Positions 60,824 through 60,964 of a DNA stretch of 60,964 nt are shown here, piece by piece (positions within the stretch are counted from its first letter, which is position 1; each line of letters opens with the position of its first letter). Position numbers and translations under genes: made by a program. The DNA is taken from NCBI GenBank assembly GCA_947259175.1, contig CAMYKW010000011.1, forward strand, positions 1-60,964. The letters are read 5' to 3'. The DNA comes from an uncultured Gammaproteobacteria bacterium (GTDB lineage Bacteria; Pseudomonadota; Gammaproteobacteria; Arenicellales; JAANXG01). A model generated the notes under the pieces. The model saw only the letters and a list, made by a program, of their open reading frames with translations. It ran no database searches and had not been told where the DNA came from.

Positions 60824-60964
60824 CGGTTGAAATTTCAGTAAAACGCGCCGTGGTGCAATATGCGGGCTAGAATGACCGGTGGTTAAAGGCGGGTATCGTC
60901 ATCGAACATAATGTATATGAACTGTGACTTTAACTTACGGACAAGAAATTCACGCTTGACTTAA

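Overview
The window looks like a chromosomal segment of a gammaproteobacterium (or a close betaproteobacterial relative). It is GC-rich, with Shine-Dalgarno-led genes, outer-membrane proteins, a class I [4Fe-4S] fumarase, a TctCBA tripartite tricarboxylate transporter, and REP palindromes of the type seen in Pseudomonas and Xanthomonadales. A four-gene sucrose operon suggests sucrose as compatible solute or carbon store, as in halotolerant chemolithotrophs and methylotrophs. The species cannot be named from the sequence. No tRNA, rRNA, CRISPR array, integrase or intact transposase was seen.

Layout. 1-1.75 kb: three minus-strand envelope genes (an FG-GAP/VCBS-like protein cut by the window edge, a small outer-membrane barrel, a lipoprotein). 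2.2-8.3 kb: a fused M1-like/M28 peptidase with PDZ domain that seems to have lost its secretion signal, a TolB-like beta-propeller, and two membrane proteins. 8.4-14.7 kb: sucrose-phosphate synthase, sucrose-phosphate phosphatase, a PfkB sugar kinase and sucrose synthase, the junctions sps-spp and kinase-sus overlapping. 14.7-18.8 kb: an intergenic repeat element plus a REP, a sirtuin, glucokinase, a dienelactone-hydrolase-like protein whose catalytic triad is replaced, and a TlpA-like thioredoxin.

18.9-45.7 kb is the most striking part: a roughly 27 kb block, all on the minus strand, for an unidentified surface glycan or glycoconjugate. In transcription order it holds a GH-GT2 fusion protein, two half-size MsbA-type ABC exporters, a sulfotransferase, four members of a glycosyltransferase-like family, two hexapeptide acyltransferases, a GT25-like enzyme, a methyltransferase, two more members of the same family, a second methyltransferase, a DegT aminotransferase, a GT4 enzyme, a NodB-like deacetylase, an outer-membrane barrel and an OafA-type acyltransferase. 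Six genes are paralogues of one another. Three otherwise unrelated enzymes end in the same C-terminal domain of about 95 residues. A perfect TGTGA-N6-TCACA Crp-type site and a perfect TATAAT lie upstream of the first gene. The middle of the block is visibly more AT-rich than its flanks, which fits horizontal acquisition. No priming glycosyltransferase, Wzx, Wzy or Wza is present.

46-57.8 kb: a small methyltransferase-like gene, an overlooked 23-codon membrane peptide gene, then a carbon/nitrogen island: NAD-malic enzyme, fumarase, a GhrA-like hydroxyacid dehydrogenase, an aspartate-dehydrogenase-like protein, a gamma-glutamyltranspeptidase-family enzyme and TctC-TctB-TctA. Two heptanucleotide arrays and a second REP lie between these genes. 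57.9-60.9 kb: a Spondin_N-type secreted protein, then a two-component pair in which both the regulator and the kinase are broken by an internal deletion with frameshift.
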